Shown: positions 8,322 to 17,758 of the stretch, in pieces
Layout of the letters: the number at the start of each line of letters is the position of its first letter
Numbering within the stretch: the stretch's first letter is position 1
Source of the DNA: Acidobacteriota bacterium
Lineage (GTDB): Bacteria; Acidobacteriota; Thermoanaerobaculia; Multivoradales; Multivoraceae
DNA length: 64,000 nt
Direction of reading: 5' to 3'
Assembly (NCBI GenBank): GCA_011525365.1
Contig: WTGQ01000002.1
Span: 381,696-445,695, forward strand
Translations under genes and position numbers: made by a program
Notes under the pieces: generated by a model
What the model was told of the DNA's origin: nothing
Database searches by the model: none
The model's input: only the letters and a program-made list of their open reading frames with translations

Positions 8322-11300
8322 TGGTCTACCTCGTTCTGGGCCGGACCCGGTGGAGGAACGAAGACATCGAGAAGGCGGTCCGGCGCCTCGTCCACGAAGA
8401 CGAAGCGCTTGCGACCGCCGGTCGCGTCGGTGATCAGTTTCGGTTTACCGGCAAGCGAGCCTTCGATCGTCTGAAGCTGGAGCCGGAACCGGTGCAGGTC
8501 GTTGGCGCGCCGGTACGCGCCAGCGCGCAGTTCGAAGCGTTCGCTCTCGCCGCGGCCGGCCTCTACGCGCCGCCTCTGGTAAGCCTCGGCTTCGAGGAGT
8601 TGCCGGCGCGCCTCGCCGCGGGCGAGCGGCAGCCGCTCGAGCGCGTAGCCCTCGGCCTCGTCGATCAGGGTCTCCCGCTCCTCGAGCGCGCTCGCCGCGT
8701 CGCGGAAGGCGTCGACCACGTCGAGCGGCGGGTGGGCGTCCTGCAAGGTCGCGCTGACGACCTCGACGCCGGCGCCGAGGCTGCCGAGCAGAGCCGCGAG
8801 ATGCGCGTGCCAGGCCTTCTCGATGCCGTCGCGCTCGCCGGTCAGCACGTCGTCTAGCGAGTGGCCGGCGAGCACGGTGCGGAGCGACCGCTCGGCGCTC
8901 GCTTCGACCAGTCGCGCGGGATCGGCCGCGGCGAAGGCGAAGGCGGCGGCGTCGGCAACCCGGTAGTGGATCCGGGCCGCGACCTCGACCAGATTCTCGT
9001 CGCCGGTCAGCATCAGGCGTTCGAGCGGTGGTGTCTCGTCGAAGCCGGCGTGGCGCACGTTCCACTCGTAGCTCGCCGGGACGCCGGTCTCGTTGGAAAC
9101 AGCTCCTCGCGGCGAGCCGACCGCCGCCATCCGCAGGCGGTCCGGTTCGACCCTGGTCACGCGATCGACCGGCCACGGCCAGCGCAGGTGCAGGCCCGGG
9201 CCGAGTTCGCCGCCGACGTGCTGGCCGAAGCGCTGGACGAGTCCGACTTCCTGGGGATCGATCATGCGCAGGCCGCTCGCGGCCCAGACAGCGGCGAGCG
9301 CGAACGGCGCCGCGCGCAGCAGCCGCGGGGCGGCGGAGCGGATCCGCGCGGGACTGTCTTCGAGCGCGTGTTCAAGGCGATGAACCGTCGCGCGTCGGCC
9401 GACGTTGAAGGTCTTCCAGCCGGCGACCAGCCCCTCGACGGGACCGGCGAGAATGCGAAAGCGGCCGAAGCCCCGGTCTTCGCGCGCGGCCACCGCCCGT
9501 CCCTCGTAGAGCAGGCGGACGCAGTTCAGGATGACGAGCAGAGACGCCGCCTGGTGGACGATCGCCGCCGCGGCCGGGGGCAGCCAGCCGAAGGCGGCGA
9601 AGCCGACGGCGACGAAGTTGATGCCGAAGGCGAAGATCAGGATGCTGCTGCGGATCCGGGCGACGACCCGGCGGGAGTAGCGGAGCAGGGGCGCGAGGTA
9701 GTCGAGGCGGTCGGGCAGCAGGACGACCTGGGCCGCCTCCGCCGAGAAGTCGGCGGCACCGTGGCCGATCGCGACGCCGACGGACGCGGCGGCGAGCGAC
9801 GGTGCGTCGTTGATCCCGTCGCCGACCATGAGGACGTTGCGGTCGCCGCGGGAGAGCTCGCCGAGCCGGTGCACCTTGTCTTCGGGCAGCAGCTCGGCCT
9901 GGACCTGGTCGATGCCGGCCCGGTGGCCGATCGTGCGCGCCGTTCCCGCGGCGTCGCCGGTCAGCATGACGATCGGATCGACGCCGGTCTGGCGCAGGTC
10001 GGCGACCGCTTCGGTCGCTTCATCGCGGAGCGGGTCGGCGAGGGCGAGCGCGCCGGCCAGCGCGCCGTCGACGGCGACGGCCAGCCGCGTCTCGCCGCTT
10101 CCCGGAGTGGGCACGACGCTCTCGGCCACGGCGTCCATCCCGTCCTCGCCGACGATGTCCGCCAGCAGCGCCTGGTTGCCGACCGCGATCTCGTGACCGT
10201 CGACGGTGGCCGTCACGCCGCGGCCGGGGTGGAGCCTGAAGTTCTCGGGCTCGGAGAGGTCGAGTCGCCGCGCGCGGGCCTCGGTGACCAGGGCCCGGCC
10301 GAGCAGGTGCTCGGAAGTCAGCTCGGCGCTCGCGGCGAGTCGGAGCAGACGATCCTCGGCCATGTCGCCAACGGGCGCGATGGCGGTCAGCGCCGGACGT
10401 CCGCAGGTCAGCGTGCCCGTCTTGTCCAGCACGCAGGCGTCGATCCGCGACAGCGACTCGATCACGTCGCCGCCCTTGACCAGCGCGCCCTCGCGCGCGA
10501 GCCGCGCGATCGCCGAAGCCATGGCCGCCGGCGTCGCCAGCACCAGGGCGCACGGGCAGGCGACGATCAGCGCCGCCACCGTGCGCATCATCTCGCCGGT
10601 GAACAGATAGATGCCTCCCGCGGCGACCAGCACCGCGGGCAGGAAGAACCGGGCCAGCTTGTCGGCGGTGCGCACGACCCGGGCACGCCGGCTCTGGGCG
10701 TCCTCGATCAGGCTCGCGATCCGGGCCACCGTCGTGTCGCTGCCGGTGCGCTCGGAGCGGATGTCGAGGACGCCGTACTCGTTCAGGCTGCCGCTCCACA
10801 CCGAGTCGCCGACGCCGAGCTGGGCCGGCAGCGGCTCGCCGGTGACGCTGCTCTGGTCGACCGACGACTCGCCACGCTCGATCATCCCGTCCACCGGCAC
10901 GCGCTCGCCGGCGAGCACCCGCACGAGGTCCCCGATCTCGACCTCGTCGAGCGCCACGAGCTCCGCGGTTTCCTCGGTGCCGTCGCGCAGCACCCGCGCC
11001 TGCTCCGGCTGGCTGGCGACGAAGCCGGCGATCGCCCCCTTGGCGCGGTCGACCGTCCAGTGTTCGATCCCCTCGCCGATCAGCATGATGAACATGACCT
11101 CGGCGGCGGCGAAGTACTCGCCGATCCAGACCGCGGCGCCGGCCGCGATGGCGATCGTCAGGTGGGACGAGAAGTGCCCCTGGAGCAGGTCCAGGATCGC
11201 GTGGCGGATGAGCGGGTAGCCGGCGACCAGCGTGAGGATGAGCGCCAGGTCGATGCCGGCGACGGTGCGGACGACGCCGAGCAGGTAGAGCAGCAGCAGG

Positions 11301-11398
11301 ACGCCGACCGCGACGCACAGCGCGATGTAGCCGATCCGCTGCAGCAGCCCGTGGCTGTGGGAGTGGCCGTGGCCGTCGTCGTGGAAGTGTGCGCCCAT
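8318..11398 (-). CDS. P1B-type heavy-metal ATPase fused to C-terminal HflK-like SPFH domain
   Basis: CPC (VACPCALVLATPAAMA), DKTGTLT, SVTGEPLP, MVGDGINDAPS, then IDPQEVGLVQRFGQHVGGELGPGLHLRWPWPVDRV. Start MGAHFHDDGHGHSHSHG at 11398. Confidence 0.88.
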   Translation of the reverse strand: MGAHFHDDGHGHSHSHGLLQRIGYIALCVAVGVLLLLYLLGVVRTVAGIDLALILTLVAGYPLIRHAILDLLQGHFSSHLTIAIAAGAAVWIGEYFAAAEVMFIMLIGEGIEHWTVDRAKGAIAGFVASQPEQARVLRDGTEETAELVALDEVEIGDLVRVLAGERVPVDGMIERGESSVDQSSVTGEPLPAQLGVGDSVWSGSLNEYGVLDIRSERTGSDTTVARIASLIEDAQSRRARVVRTADKLARFFLPAVLVAAGGIYLFTGEMMRTVAALIVACPCALVLATPAAMASAIARLAREGALVKGGDVIESLSRIDACVLDKTGTLTCGRPALTAIAPVGDMAEDRLLRLAASAELTSEHLLGRALVTEARARRLDLSEPENFRLHPGRGVTATVDGHEIAVGNQALLADIVGEDGMDAVAESVVPTPGSGETRLAVAVDGALAGALALADPLRDEATEAVADLRQTGVDPIVMLTGDAAGTARTIGHRAGIDQVQAELLPEDKVHRLGELSRGDRNVLMVGDGINDAPSLAAASVGVAIGHGAADFSAEAAQVVLLPDRLDYLAPLLRYSRRVVARIRSSILIFAFGINFVAVGFAAFGWLPPAAAAIVHQAASLLVILNCVRLLYEGRAVAAREDRGFGRFRILAGPVEGLVAGWKTFNVGRRATVHRLEHALEDSPARIRSAAPRLLRAAPFALAAVWAASGLRMIDPQEVGLVQRFGQHVGGELGPGLHLRWPWPVDRVTRVEPDRLRMAAVGSPRGAVSNETGVPASYEWNVRHAGFDETPPLERLMLTGDENLVEVAARIHYRVADAAAFAFAAADPARLVEASAERSLRTVLAGHSLDDVLTGERDGIEKAWHAHLAALLGSLGAGVEVVSATLQDAHPPLDVVDAFRDAASALEERETLIDEAEGYALERLPLARGEARRQLLEAEAYQRRRVEAGRGESERFELRAGAYRRANDLHRFRLQLQTIEGSLAGKPKLITDATGGRKRFVFVDEAPDRLLDVFVPPPGPAQNEVDQ

Positions 11399-11462
11399 GG
11401 CTAGTGCCGGACGCCAGACGCCCTTAGGAGGCTGCGTCGAAGAACGCGGCGACTGTCGGTGC

Positions 11463-11480
11463 GCCGGCCTTCTGGCCGGC
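11463..11480. repeat. Intergenic TTCT-loop hairpin, copy A
   Basis: gccggcc-ttct-ggccggc, preceded by ggtgc. Confidence 0.75.
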
Positions 11481-11503
11481 ATCTGGCGAGCGAAACGCCA
11501 AGC

Positions 11504-12259
11504 TTAGATCGCGAACAGCAGCATCGCGAGGCCGGATCCGCCGATGGCTAGCCCGCTCAATGTGTGGACGTGCGCCCGCAGCCGGGGGAATCGGACGAAG
11601 TCGAGACCCCGGTAGGCGACCGCCACGACCGCAGCCATCGTCGCGATCGTCGTCACGCCGAACGCCACAGTCACCGGGACCACCGCCCACAGGCCGACCT
11701 GGAAGGCCGGCACCATGAGGATCGGAATCAGCGGCTCGCAGGGCCCGAGTACGAAGATGACGAACAGGCTCCAGGCGGTGAGACCGGCGATGCTGCCGGC
11801 CTCACCGGGCGCGTGGCGATGGCTGCCGGCCGCCGGATGCTCGTGGGAATGGACGAGCCCGCCCGCGTGCTCGTGGACGTGCCGCTGCTGGCGGCGCCTG
11901 CGCGCCATCGACCACGCCGCGTACAGCAGACCGAACAGGACGAGCGCCCACGCCGCCAGGTCGCCTCGCACCGCCTCGATGGATTCGAAGACGCCGACGC
12001 GGCCCTCCATCCAGTGGTGCCCTTCCTCGAGATCGAGACCGGTGGCGAAGATCGCCAGCCCGATGCCGGCGCCGCCAAGCAGGACCGACGAGGCAACGTG
12101 CCCGCCGCCGCACAGTCCGGTGACCCAGAGCGTCCGCCGCAGCGACCATCCGCGGGCCTTGCCGAGGACGACGAACGGCAGCGTGTGGTCGATGCCGATC
12201 AGCGTGTGGACGAAGCCGATGCCGACCGCGGCCGAAACCAGGACCCAGACTGCGTCCAT
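11504..12259 (-). CDS. NicO/UreH-like metal permease with His-rich loop
   Basis: 251 aa multi-TM; HTLIGIDHTLPF, GGGHVASSVLLG, loop HVHEHAGGLVHSHEHPAAGSHRH. Confidence 0.7.
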   Translation of the reverse strand: MDAVWVLVSAAVGIGFVHTLIGIDHTLPFVVLGKARGWSLRRTLWVTGLCGGGHVASSVLLGGAGIGLAIFATGLDLEEGHHWMEGRVGVFESIEAVRGDLAAWALVLFGLLYAAWSMARRRRQQRHVHEHAGGLVHSHEHPAAGSHRHAPGEAGSIAGLTAWSLFVIFVLGPCEPLIPILMVPAFQVGLWAVVPVTVAFGVTTIATMAAVVAVAYRGLDFVRFPRLRAHVHTLSGLAIGGSGLAMLLFAI

Positions 12260-12262
12260 CCG

Positions 12263-15109
12263 TTACTCGACCGTCACCCAGATCGGCGACGACCAGGCGA
12301 TCTCCTTGTTCTTCTGGATCACCCGCACATAGTAGTAGTGCTCGCCGGGTTCGACGTCGCTGTCGACGAAGGTCAGGTCGACCTCCTGGTCCAGGTTCTG
12401 GCGGTTGTAGAGGAAGGTCTGGTCGCGGATGATGTCGATCTGCTCGATGCGGGCGGTGCCGATCACCTTGACGATCAGCTCGAACCTGCCCGACACCTCC
12501 GCGATGTCGCCCTGCAGGTACTCCCTGCCGTCCGCGCGCATCCGGTAGTCGAGGATGATGTTGTCCGTCGCGGCGTAGGAGTGCCGCTTCTTCATCGCGT
12601 CGAGGAGGCCCTGCGTGGTGAAGTCCTCGGCGATCGTGGCGGCGTAGGAGATGTGGGTCGAGATGTGATCCGACGCCGCCTGCACGCCGAGCTTGTAGCC
12701 CCTGGCCCAGGCGTTCCACACGAAGCCGGCGGGCTGCAAGCCTCCCTGCTGGCCGAGCGGTTTCTCGCGGGTGGCGGCGCGTGGGGCGCCCTCGTACTCG
12801 GCGGAGGTGCGGTCGCCCTGGTAGATCTCGACCAGCGGCTCGACTTCGGGGTCGTTGTCGCGCCAGTCGGTCCCCATGCCGGTGGCCGAAGTGTGGGGGA
12901 TCGAGATCGCGTCGTGCTCCCGGAGGTACGCGAACAGCCGCGCCGCGCCCTCCTCGTGCCGCCGTTCGGCCTCGGTGATCTCCAGGGTCGGGATGCCGCG
13001 CCGCGGGGAGAGGATGTTGCGGTGGCCGTCGGGATAGCTGATGCTGCGCTCGTACGTGTACACCGGCACGAAGCTCCCCGGCAAGCGGAAGATGTCGGCG
13101 ATCTGCGGGTGCAGCCAGTTGACGTACTCGATGTCCTGGCCTCCCCGGTTGTTGTGCTCGCTGACGCCGAGGAAGTCGAGTTCGGCGGCGTCCAGGGCGT
13201 AGCGGTAGGCCTCCATCAGCGAGCCGTCGTTCAGGCCGTCGTGCGAGAACTCGGTGTGGCGGTGGGTGTCGCCGCGGTAGATCCGGTAGGTGCGGCCCTC
13301 CGACTCGATCGTGTAGGCACGGATGCGGGCGACGTCCTCGGCTTCGTTGGGATGGACCGGGTAGGTGTGGTACTCGCGCACGTCCGGGTCGACGAGCCGG
13401 GGCGGCGTCGCCTCGTCGGTCAACCCCGGCAACCTGGCCGCGTTGATCGAGGAGTGCTCGAACAGGTACTCCTCCGAATTGCGGCTGTCCGTCGGCCAGG
13501 CCGCGAACAGGTTGCCGCGGCCGTCCGAGGCCAGCTCCCAGCGCACGTCCTGGCGGCCGCGGCTGAACGGCAGGTGGAGCGGCCGGGTCCATTCGCCGCC
13601 GACGTAGGCGGTGCCGAAGATCTGCCAGGCGGCCCGGTGAGCGGGCGTGAAGTCGGGTGTGTCGCGGGCACGAATCGTGCGGTGGCGGAAGAAGAGCCAC
13701 ATCCGGCCGTCGCTGTCGACCTGGAGCACCGGCAGGTCGTTGAAGCCCGGGATGTACTCAGGGAGTTCCCGTTCGAGCAGGTCGTTCACGTCGGCTTCGG
13801 GCACCTGCCAGCGGGCGTCGTCCCAGACCGCGACGGCGAGGGTGCGCCATTCGTAGAGGCGCGTGGCCTCCTTGTAGATCTCGAAGCCCGAGTCCTTGCC
13901 CCACTGGAAGCCGCTCTCGTTCCAAGCGGCCCAGAGCCGGTTCCGGGCGTCGCAGGCGATCGACACGTGGGCCTCGAACTTCGGCGTGTCGGCGACCGGG
14001 ACCACGTCGCTCCAGCCGGTGCCGGCGAAGCTCCGCAGCTGGATGTCGTAGTTGCCCTGGTCGTAGGTGTCCCAGGCGACGAAGACCCGACCGTCGCCGC
14101 AGGCTGCGACGGCGGGCGTCCAGTCGTTGGCGGCGGAGGTGGAGACGGCTCCCTCGGCCGACCAGCGCGAGCCGTCGTGGCGACGGGCGAAGATGTCGGA
14201 GCGGCCGTCGCGGAAGCCCTGCCAGACCAGCCACAGGTTGCCGTCCGCATCGCTCGCCAGTTCGTGTTCGATGTCGGCCTGGGGCGCGTAGGTCAGGCGT
14301 TCGGTTGCCGACCAGGAGCGGTCGGCGTCGCTCTGCAGGTAACGGCCGTAGAGGTCGAAGTTGCCGTCCACCTGCTCGGACCAGACAACCCAGGGGCGTC
14401 CCCGGCGGTCGCGCCCCAGCTTCGGCATCAGGCGGTCGCCCGGTTCGTCGGTCACGGTGACGGCTGGCTGCCAGGCCGAGCCGTCGAAGCGCCTCGCCAC
14501 GATGGAGACGCCGTTGTCCCGGTAGGCGGTCCAGGCCGCCCAGACTTCGCCGTCATCGCCGCTCGTCATCGTCGCGAAGTCGTTCTCGACGTCCGGCGAC
14601 GACAGCGGTTCCGCCGGCGCCACCCGGTCGGCCAGCACAGCGCCGTCGAGGAACGCCAGCTCCTCGCCGACCCGGAGATCGGACGGCCGCAGGTCGAAGT
14701 CGCCGTGAGGAGTCGAGAAGGCGAGCCGCGTACCCGACCGGGCCGCCACGTCGACGACAACGCCGGGGTGGTGCAGGTAGGTCACCGTGCCTTGCGGGTC
14801 TTCCCACTGGTAGACCCGGCGCGGGTAGTTCCTGCCCTGGCGAGTCGCCATCGTCCATGTGCTGCCGTCCACCGACTCCGATGGATGCACGCTCCAATTG
14901 CGCACCGCGAGCACCTCGCCGCCCGAAACTTCCACCGAGCCGTTCCACGACCGCGGCTCCGCGTCCGTGATGCCGAACCGGACCCGGACGGAGACCACGT
15001 CGTCGCCACCGAGCGGCGGGATCGCCTGCGCGATGAGCGTCCCGGTCGCCACGAGCAGGCTCGGGAGACAACAAAGAGCGACGGGGCGCAGAACGAGTTG
15101 TCGAGCCAT
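12263..15109 (-). CDS. DUF3604-containing secreted protein with N-terminal propeller-like region
   Basis: 948 aa; GDTHRHTEFSHDGLNDGS; paralogue of 60147..62972. Confidence 0.82.
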   Translation of the reverse strand: MARQLVLRPVALCCLPSLLVATGTLIAQAIPPLGGDDVVSVRVRFGITDAEPRSWNGSVEVSGGEVLAVRNWSVHPSESVDGSTWTMATRQGRNYPRRVYQWEDPQGTVTYLHHPGVVVDVAARSGTRLAFSTPHGDFDLRPSDLRVGEELAFLDGAVLADRVAPAEPLSSPDVENDFATMTSGDDGEVWAAWTAYRDNGVSIVARRFDGSAWQPAVTVTDEPGDRLMPKLGRDRRGRPWVVWSEQVDGNFDLYGRYLQSDADRSWSATERLTYAPQADIEHELASDADGNLWLVWQGFRDGRSDIFARRHDGSRWSAEGAVSTSAANDWTPAVAACGDGRVFVAWDTYDQGNYDIQLRSFAGTGWSDVVPVADTPKFEAHVSIACDARNRLWAAWNESGFQWGKDSGFEIYKEATRLYEWRTLAVAVWDDARWQVPEADVNDLLERELPEYIPGFNDLPVLQVDSDGRMWLFFRHRTIRARDTPDFTPAHRAAWQIFGTAYVGGEWTRPLHLPFSRGRQDVRWELASDGRGNLFAAWPTDSRNSEEYLFEHSSINAARLPGLTDEATPPRLVDPDVREYHTYPVHPNEAEDVARIRAYTIESEGRTYRIYRGDTHRHTEFSHDGLNDGSLMEAYRYALDAAELDFLGVSEHNNRGGQDIEYVNWLHPQIADIFRLPGSFVPVYTYERSISYPDGHRNILSPRRGIPTLEITEAERRHEEGAARLFAYLREHDAISIPHTSATGMGTDWRDNDPEVEPLVEIYQGDRTSAEYEGAPRAATREKPLGQQGGLQPAGFVWNAWARGYKLGVQAASDHISTHISYAATIAEDFTTQGLLDAMKKRHSYAATDNIILDYRMRADGREYLQGDIAEVSGRFELIVKVIGTARIEQIDIIRDQTFLYNRQNLDQEVDLTFVDSDVEPGEHYYYVRVIQKNKEIAWSSPIWVTVE

Positions 15110-15215
15110 TGGCTCCTCCAGAACGAAACGAACAGGATGCGGGAATAGCGCTTCATCTTAGGAGAATGCTGCCGCCGCTACACTGGCTCGCTCACCGCTC
15201 AAAGGGAGACTCTCC

Positions 15216-17153
15216 GTGCATCGAACTGCCGCTCTGATCCTGGCCCTGGCCGCACTCGTGACGCTCGGCTGCGCCGCGGACGACCCATCCGACCCCGCCG
15301 CGACCCCGGCCGGCGACGCCGGCCAGGGCACCGGCAACCCCGCCGACCGCCAGGCCTTCTACGGCGACCTGCACGTCCACACGAAGTACTCCTACGACGC
15401 CTTCGTGTTCGCGACCCGCGCGGGTCCCGACGAGGCATACGAGTTCGCCAAGGGCAACCCGATCGAGCATCCTGCCGGGTTCGAACTGAAGCTCGACCGG
15501 CCGCTCGACTTCCAGGGCGTCTCCGACCACGCGAACTACCTCGGCATGCTGCCGGCGATGGTCGACCCCGATCAGGCGGCGTACAACCATCCCGCGGCCG
15601 AGACGGTGCGGAACGCGGAAACCGTCCCGGAGCGGCGGGGCATCTTCGCCGCCCTGCAGCCCTACGTGCGCTATATGGCCGACGCCGATCCGAGTATCCG
15701 CGAGCATCTCGACAAGAACGTCGTCCGCTCCGCCTGGAGCGAGATCGCCGCGTCGGCCAACCGCCACTACGAGCCTGGCGTCTTCACGACCTTCATCGCC
15801 TACGAGTACACCTCGGCGGGCGCCGGCGGCATCTACGAGAACCTGCACCGCAACGTCGTCTTCCGCGGCGCCGAGGCGCCGGACATCCCGTTCTCCCGGC
15901 TCGACTCCTACAACCCCGAGGACCTCTGGGCGCGGATGGACGAATGGCGCGACCAGGGCTACGAGGCGATCGCGATCCCTCACAACACGAACGGTTCCGG
16001 TGGGCGGATGTTCGAGTACGAGTACTTCGAGGGCGGCGCGATCGACCAGGCCTACTCGGACCTGCGCAGCCGCAACGAGCCGATCGTCGAGATCACCCAG
16101 ACGAAAGGGACCTCGGAGACTCATCCGATGCTGTCGCCGAACGACGAGTGGGCGAACTTCGAGATCATGCCGTACCGCGTCTCCACCAGCATCCTGAGCG
16201 AGCCGCCGGGCAGCTACGTCCGCGACGCCTACCGGCGGGGCCTGACGATCGAGGCGGGCGGCGTGTCGAACCCCTACAAGCTGGGCGTCATCGGCTCGTC
16301 CGACACCCACGTCGCCGCCGGCTCCTTCGACGAGACGAACTACTGGGGCGCCTCCGGCCTCATGCAGCAGACCGCAGAGCAGCGCGGCTCGGTCCCCAGC
16401 GAGCCCGCGGCCGGGGCCGACCTGCAGAACCCGACCGCCGCCGCGCGGCCGATCGACGACGGGACCGGCCGCATCTATCCGTTCACGACGGCGATCACGA
16501 ACGGCGCCTCGGGCCTCGCCGCCGTCTGGGCCGATGCCAACACGCGCGAGGCGATCTTCGACGCGATGCGCCGCAAGGAAACGTTCGCCACCAGCGGTAC
16601 CCGCATGAAGGTCCGTTTCTTCGGCGGCTCCGGGCTCGCCGGCCTCGATCTCGACGACCCCGACCTGGTCGCCGCCGCCTACGAGACCGGCGTGCCAATG
16701 GGCGGCGATCTGGTCGGCGGCGACGGCGGCGAAGCCCCGAGCTTCCTCGTCTGGGCCATGCGGGACACGATGGCCGCGCCGCTCCAGCGCGTCCAGATCG
16801 TCAAGGGCTGGGAATCCGGCGGAGAGACCGCGGAGATGGTCTACGACGTCGCCTGCTCCGACGGCCTCGAAGTCGACCCGGCTACGCACCGGTGCCCCGA
16901 CAACGGCGCCACCGTCGATCTCACTGACTGCTCGACCAGCACCGCCGTCGGCGCTGCGGAGCTCAAGACGATCTGGACCGACCCCGACTTCGACCCGGAC
17001 CAGCGCGCCTTCTACTACGCCCGGGTGCTGGAGAACCCGGTGTGCCGTTGGTCGTCCTGGGATGCGCTGCGGGCCGGCACCACTCCGCGACAGGACTTCC
17101 CGGCGACGATCCAGGAACGCGCCTGGTCGTCGCCGATCTGGTACACGCCCTAA
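15216..17153 (+). CDS. DUF3604-containing lipoprotein
   Basis: 645 aa, GTG start; lipobox LVTLGC; GDLHVHTKYSYDAF; ends ERAWSSPIWYTP. Confidence 0.82.
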   Translation: MHRTAALILALAALVTLGCAADDPSDPAATPAGDAGQGTGNPADRQAFYGDLHVHTKYSYDAFVFATRAGPDEAYEFAKGNPIEHPAGFELKLDRPLDFQGVSDHANYLGMLPAMVDPDQAAYNHPAAETVRNAETVPERRGIFAALQPYVRYMADADPSIREHLDKNVVRSAWSEIAASANRHYEPGVFTTFIAYEYTSAGAGGIYENLHRNVVFRGAEAPDIPFSRLDSYNPEDLWARMDEWRDQGYEAIAIPHNTNGSGGRMFEYEYFEGGAIDQAYSDLRSRNEPIVEITQTKGTSETHPMLSPNDEWANFEIMPYRVSTSILSEPPGSYVRDAYRRGLTIEAGGVSNPYKLGVIGSSDTHVAAGSFDETNYWGASGLMQQTAEQRGSVPSEPAAGADLQNPTAAARPIDDGTGRIYPFTTAITNGASGLAAVWADANTREAIFDAMRRKETFATSGTRMKVRFFGGSGLAGLDLDDPDLVAAAYETGVPMGGDLVGGDGGEAPSFLVWAMRDTMAAPLQRVQIVKGWESGGETAEMVYDVACSDGLEVDPATHRCPDNGATVDLTDCSTSTAVGAAELKTIWTDPDFDPDQRAFYYARVLENPVCRWSSWDALRAGTTPRQDFPATIQERAWSSPIWYTP

Positions 17154-17157
17154 GCCC

Positions 17158-17343
17158 TCAGGGTTGCGGCACCTTCCGGGCCCGCCGGCGGGCCTGAAGG
17201 AGAAAGACGCCGAGTCCGAGGGCGCCGCCGAGCAGCGCGAGCGCCGGCGTATCCGCACCCTGGTCGCCGAGCATCGCGTTGAAGGCGGCGCCCGCGAGAA
17301 AGCCGATTAGCACGGCGAGCAGAGCCATTCCGAAGCGTCTCAC
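17158..17343 (-). CDS. Small membrane protein
   Basis: VRRFGMALLAVLIGFLAGAAF... two hydrophobic segments, basic C-terminus. Confidence 0.5.
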   Translation of the reverse strand: MRRFGMALLAVLIGFLAGAAFNAMLGDQGADTPALALLGGALGLGVFLLQARRRARKVPQP

Positions 17344-17389
17344 GGTTGAAGTATGGCAGACGTGAACTTCGCTTCGGAGCCGTGATCCC

Positions 17390-17429
17390 TTGACGCGCTC
17401 CCAGTGAACCCGTACAGTCATCCTGTACG
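17390..17429 (+). promoter_or_regulatory. Putative yefM-yoeB promoter/operator
   Basis: TTGACG (17390-17395), 17-bp spacer, TACAGT (17413-17418); inverted repeat CGTACAG-tcatc-CTGTACG (17411-17429) over the -10. Confidence 0.6.
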
Positions 17430-17447
17430 ACTACAGGGAGTGCGCGG

Positions 17448-17732
17448 ATGATCCATGAGACGACCTACACCAAGGCCCGCGAGCGTCTGGCGGCCCTGAT
17501 GGATCAGGTGACGGACACGCGCGAGCCGGTCCTGATCCGGCGACGCGGGCATGAGCCCGTCGCCCTCGTTCCCGCGCATGAACTCGCCGGCTGGCTCGAA
17601 ACCGCATACCTCCTGCGCTCGCCCAAGAACGCCCAGCGCCTCCTGGCAGCGAGTCAGCGCGCCGCGGACGGCGAAGGCGAGGCCTTTGTCGTCGACGAAC
17701 TCCGCCAGCGGCTCGGTCTCGAAGCGGAGTGA
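17448..17732 (+). CDS. yefM: YefM/Phd-family antitoxin
   Basis: 94 aa; TTYTKARERLAALMDQVTDTREPVLIRRRGHEPVALVP. Confidence 0.85.
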   Translation: MIHETTYTKARERLAALMDQVTDTREPVLIRRRGHEPVALVPAHELAGWLETAYLLRSPKNAQRLLAASQRAADGEGEAFVVDELRQRLGLEAE

Positions 17733-17758
17733 CAGCAACCGGACGGCGAGAAGCCGTC

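Noticed and set aside
8861-11404. 847-aa plus-strand ORF
   Set aside because: Antisense to the P-type ATPase; no recognisable family.
11564-15148. 1194-aa plus-strand ORF
   Set aside because: Antisense shadow of the DUF3604 and permease genes; composition typical of frame artefact.
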